Positions 4,347-5,171 of a stretch of 5,171 nt of DNA are shown one piece after another. The position numbers and the translations under genes were made by a program. The notes under the pieces were generated by a model. That model searched no databases. It was not told the DNA's origin and saw nothing but the letters and a program-made list of their open reading frames with translations. The first letter of the stretch is position 1, and every line of letters starts with the position of its first letter. This stretch comes from Synergistales bacterium Syner_01 (GTDB taxonomy: Bacteria > Synergistota > Synergistia > Synergistales > Aminobacteriaceae), in assembly GCA_001604435.1 (NCBI GenBank), contig LVBO01000374.1:1-5171 (forward strand). Reading direction: 5' to 3'.

Positions 4347-5171
4347 TTATTGTTTTTTTGCCAATCGTTGCCAGGCGTGAAGGGCAAGAGCGATGCCGAT
4401 GACGCCGTAGGCGACGAAAACACGGAAGTATTCACCGACTTGCGCGCTTCCCATCAGATTTTTCCCCGCAAGGGGAGAGACGATGAAAAGAGCGTGGAAG
4501 AGCACCGTTCCAAGAAGAGCTTGTCCTATCGTTGCTTTCGAAACGGTAGCGCCGCCGATAAGGAGCGCCGCGACGGCGAATGTTCCGACCTGGACGTGAG
4601 AGCCGTACACCTGCACGTTGCCGATATTCTGAAGAAAGATGAGCTGTCCCCATGCGGCGAGAACCGTGGAGAAGACGACGGCGATGATACGTACCCTGTC
4701 GACCTTGATCCCCGCGATTTCTGCGATATGCCTGTTTTGTCCCACAGCTCGGAAATCCTGTCCGAGCTTCGTCTTGAAAAGAAGGACGACGGCGATGCAA
4801 AGAAGAACGATGATTGTCAGCGTCAGGACCGGTATGTTGATGTTGTTCAGATATTTGAGCACGGGGATGTCTATGCCGCGGGCACGGAAGACGTAGAACT
4901 TGTCGATCGCGTACTGCCAGATCTTCAGGTCGAGCGTATTGACGAAACCGACGCCCGAAGGCAGGAGGAGCGCCTTGTTCGAGATGGGGATCAGCCATCC
5001 GATGAAGATGAGGCAGATCAGCTGATAGATGCCGTTGGCGAAGAAACCGAGGATCAATCCGGTGATCATCTCTTTCCCTTTCGCTTTGTTGAAGAGGATG
5101 CCCGTCAACCAGCCGAAGAGGATGGCGAATGGAATGGCCATCGCGCACGCCGCGAAGAAGCCTCCGATCCC
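4347..5171 (-). CDS. ABC transporter permease, BPD_transp_2 family, C-terminal part (cut by right window edge)
   Basis: A polytopic inner-membrane permease of an ABC importer; 274 residues and the stop are visible, and the frame stays open to the right edge. The signature cytoplasmic loop is clear at residues 136-155 (LGQDFRAVGQNRHIAEIAGI), where this family contacts the ATPase, followed by GGATVSKATIGQALLG at 206-221. Rough membrane segments are 9-27, 35-60, 112-133, 158-180, 193-226 and 249-266. Family members (RbsC, and the purine-nucleoside permeases that work with BMP-type lipoproteins) import simple sugars, nucleosides or related compounds; the substrate here cannot be read. An ATG at 5139-5141 is internal, because hydrophobic in-frame coding continues upstream (GIGGFFAACA) and a full member should have more N-terminal helices. 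Partner ATPase, second permease and binding protein are expected to the right, outside the window. It is the last gene of its operon: a terminator follows 72 bases after the stop. Confidence 0.92.
   Translation of the reverse strand, partial: GIGGFFAACAMAIPFAILFGWLTGILFNKAKGKEMITGLILGFFANGIYQLICLIFIGWLIPISNKALLLPSGVGFVNTLDLKIWQYAIDKFYVFRARGIDIPVLKYLNNINIPVLTLTIIVLLCIAVVLLFKTKLGQDFRAVGQNRHIAEIAGIKVDRVRIIAVVFSTVLAAWGQLIFLQNIGNVQVYGSHVQVGTFAVAALLIGGATVSKATIGQALLGTVLFHALFIVSPLAGKNLMGSAQVGEYFRVFVAYGVIGIALALHAWQRLAKKQ

Noticed and set aside
4145..4402. An 85-codon frame on the plus strand through the permease-helicase spacer
   Set aside because: It crosses the terminator stem and the end of the permease gene, has no ribosome site and shows no domain.
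5139..5141. An ATG as the true start of the permease
   Set aside because: The frame stays open and hydrophobic up to the right edge, and family members are longer at the N-terminus.
1..5171. tRNA or rRNA genes, CRISPR arrays, insertion sequences, attachment sites, toxin-antitoxin pairs
   Set aside because: I looked on both strands and found no direct-repeat arrays, no transposase or integrase frames, and no cloverleaf. The coding content is explained by five conserved families.

Overview
The window reads as ordinary bacterial chromosome with about 50% GC genes and AT-rich spacers. Strong Shine-Dalgarno sites, sigma70-like promoters and GC-rich intrinsic terminators suggest a low-to-mid GC bacterium. 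The style of the transporter proteins makes me think of Synergistota or a Firmicutes-like lineage, but no marker gene here proves it and I hold the placement loosely.

Layout, left to right. (1) Minus strand, 1-428: the N-terminal third of an ABC-F ATPase, running off the left edge. (2) 429-601: a divergent spacer with a good minus-strand -10, an imperfect 12-bp inverted repeat and a perfect 10-bp palindrome, possibly an operator for the divergent pair. (3) Plus strand, 602-1921: a 12-helix MFS permease of unknown substrate. (4) 1922-2154: a spacer with no clear MFS terminator, then a strong promoter and short leader for the next gene. (5) Plus strand, 2155-2355: a 66-residue cold-shock protein. 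(6) 2382-2413: a perfect 14-bp hairpin that probably ends both convergent genes. (7) Minus strand, 2416-4146: a 576-residue DEAD-box RNA helicase with a DbpA-type RNA-binding domain and a DEGD variant of motif II. (8) 4147-4346: a 200-base spacer between the permease and the helicase, dense with signals. (9) Minus strand, 4347-5171: the C-terminal part of an ABC sugar/nucleoside-type permease (BPD_transp_2), running off the right edge.

The part most worth attention is the 4147-4346 spacer. On the minus strand it holds, in order, a near-consensus promoter inside a nested dyad symmetry, a strong intrinsic terminator starting only about 20 bases after the predicted start site, a small hairpin, and a hairpin whose 3' arm is the helicase Shine-Dalgarno. 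The simplest reading is that the terminator just ends the permease operon. A more interesting reading is a helicase leader with two layers of control, premature termination and ribosome-site masking, in a gene convergent with a cold-shock protein. Both helicase and cold-shock protein families are known RNA-structure remodelers. I see no large new multi-gene system, no mobile element, no CRISPR array and no RNA gene.
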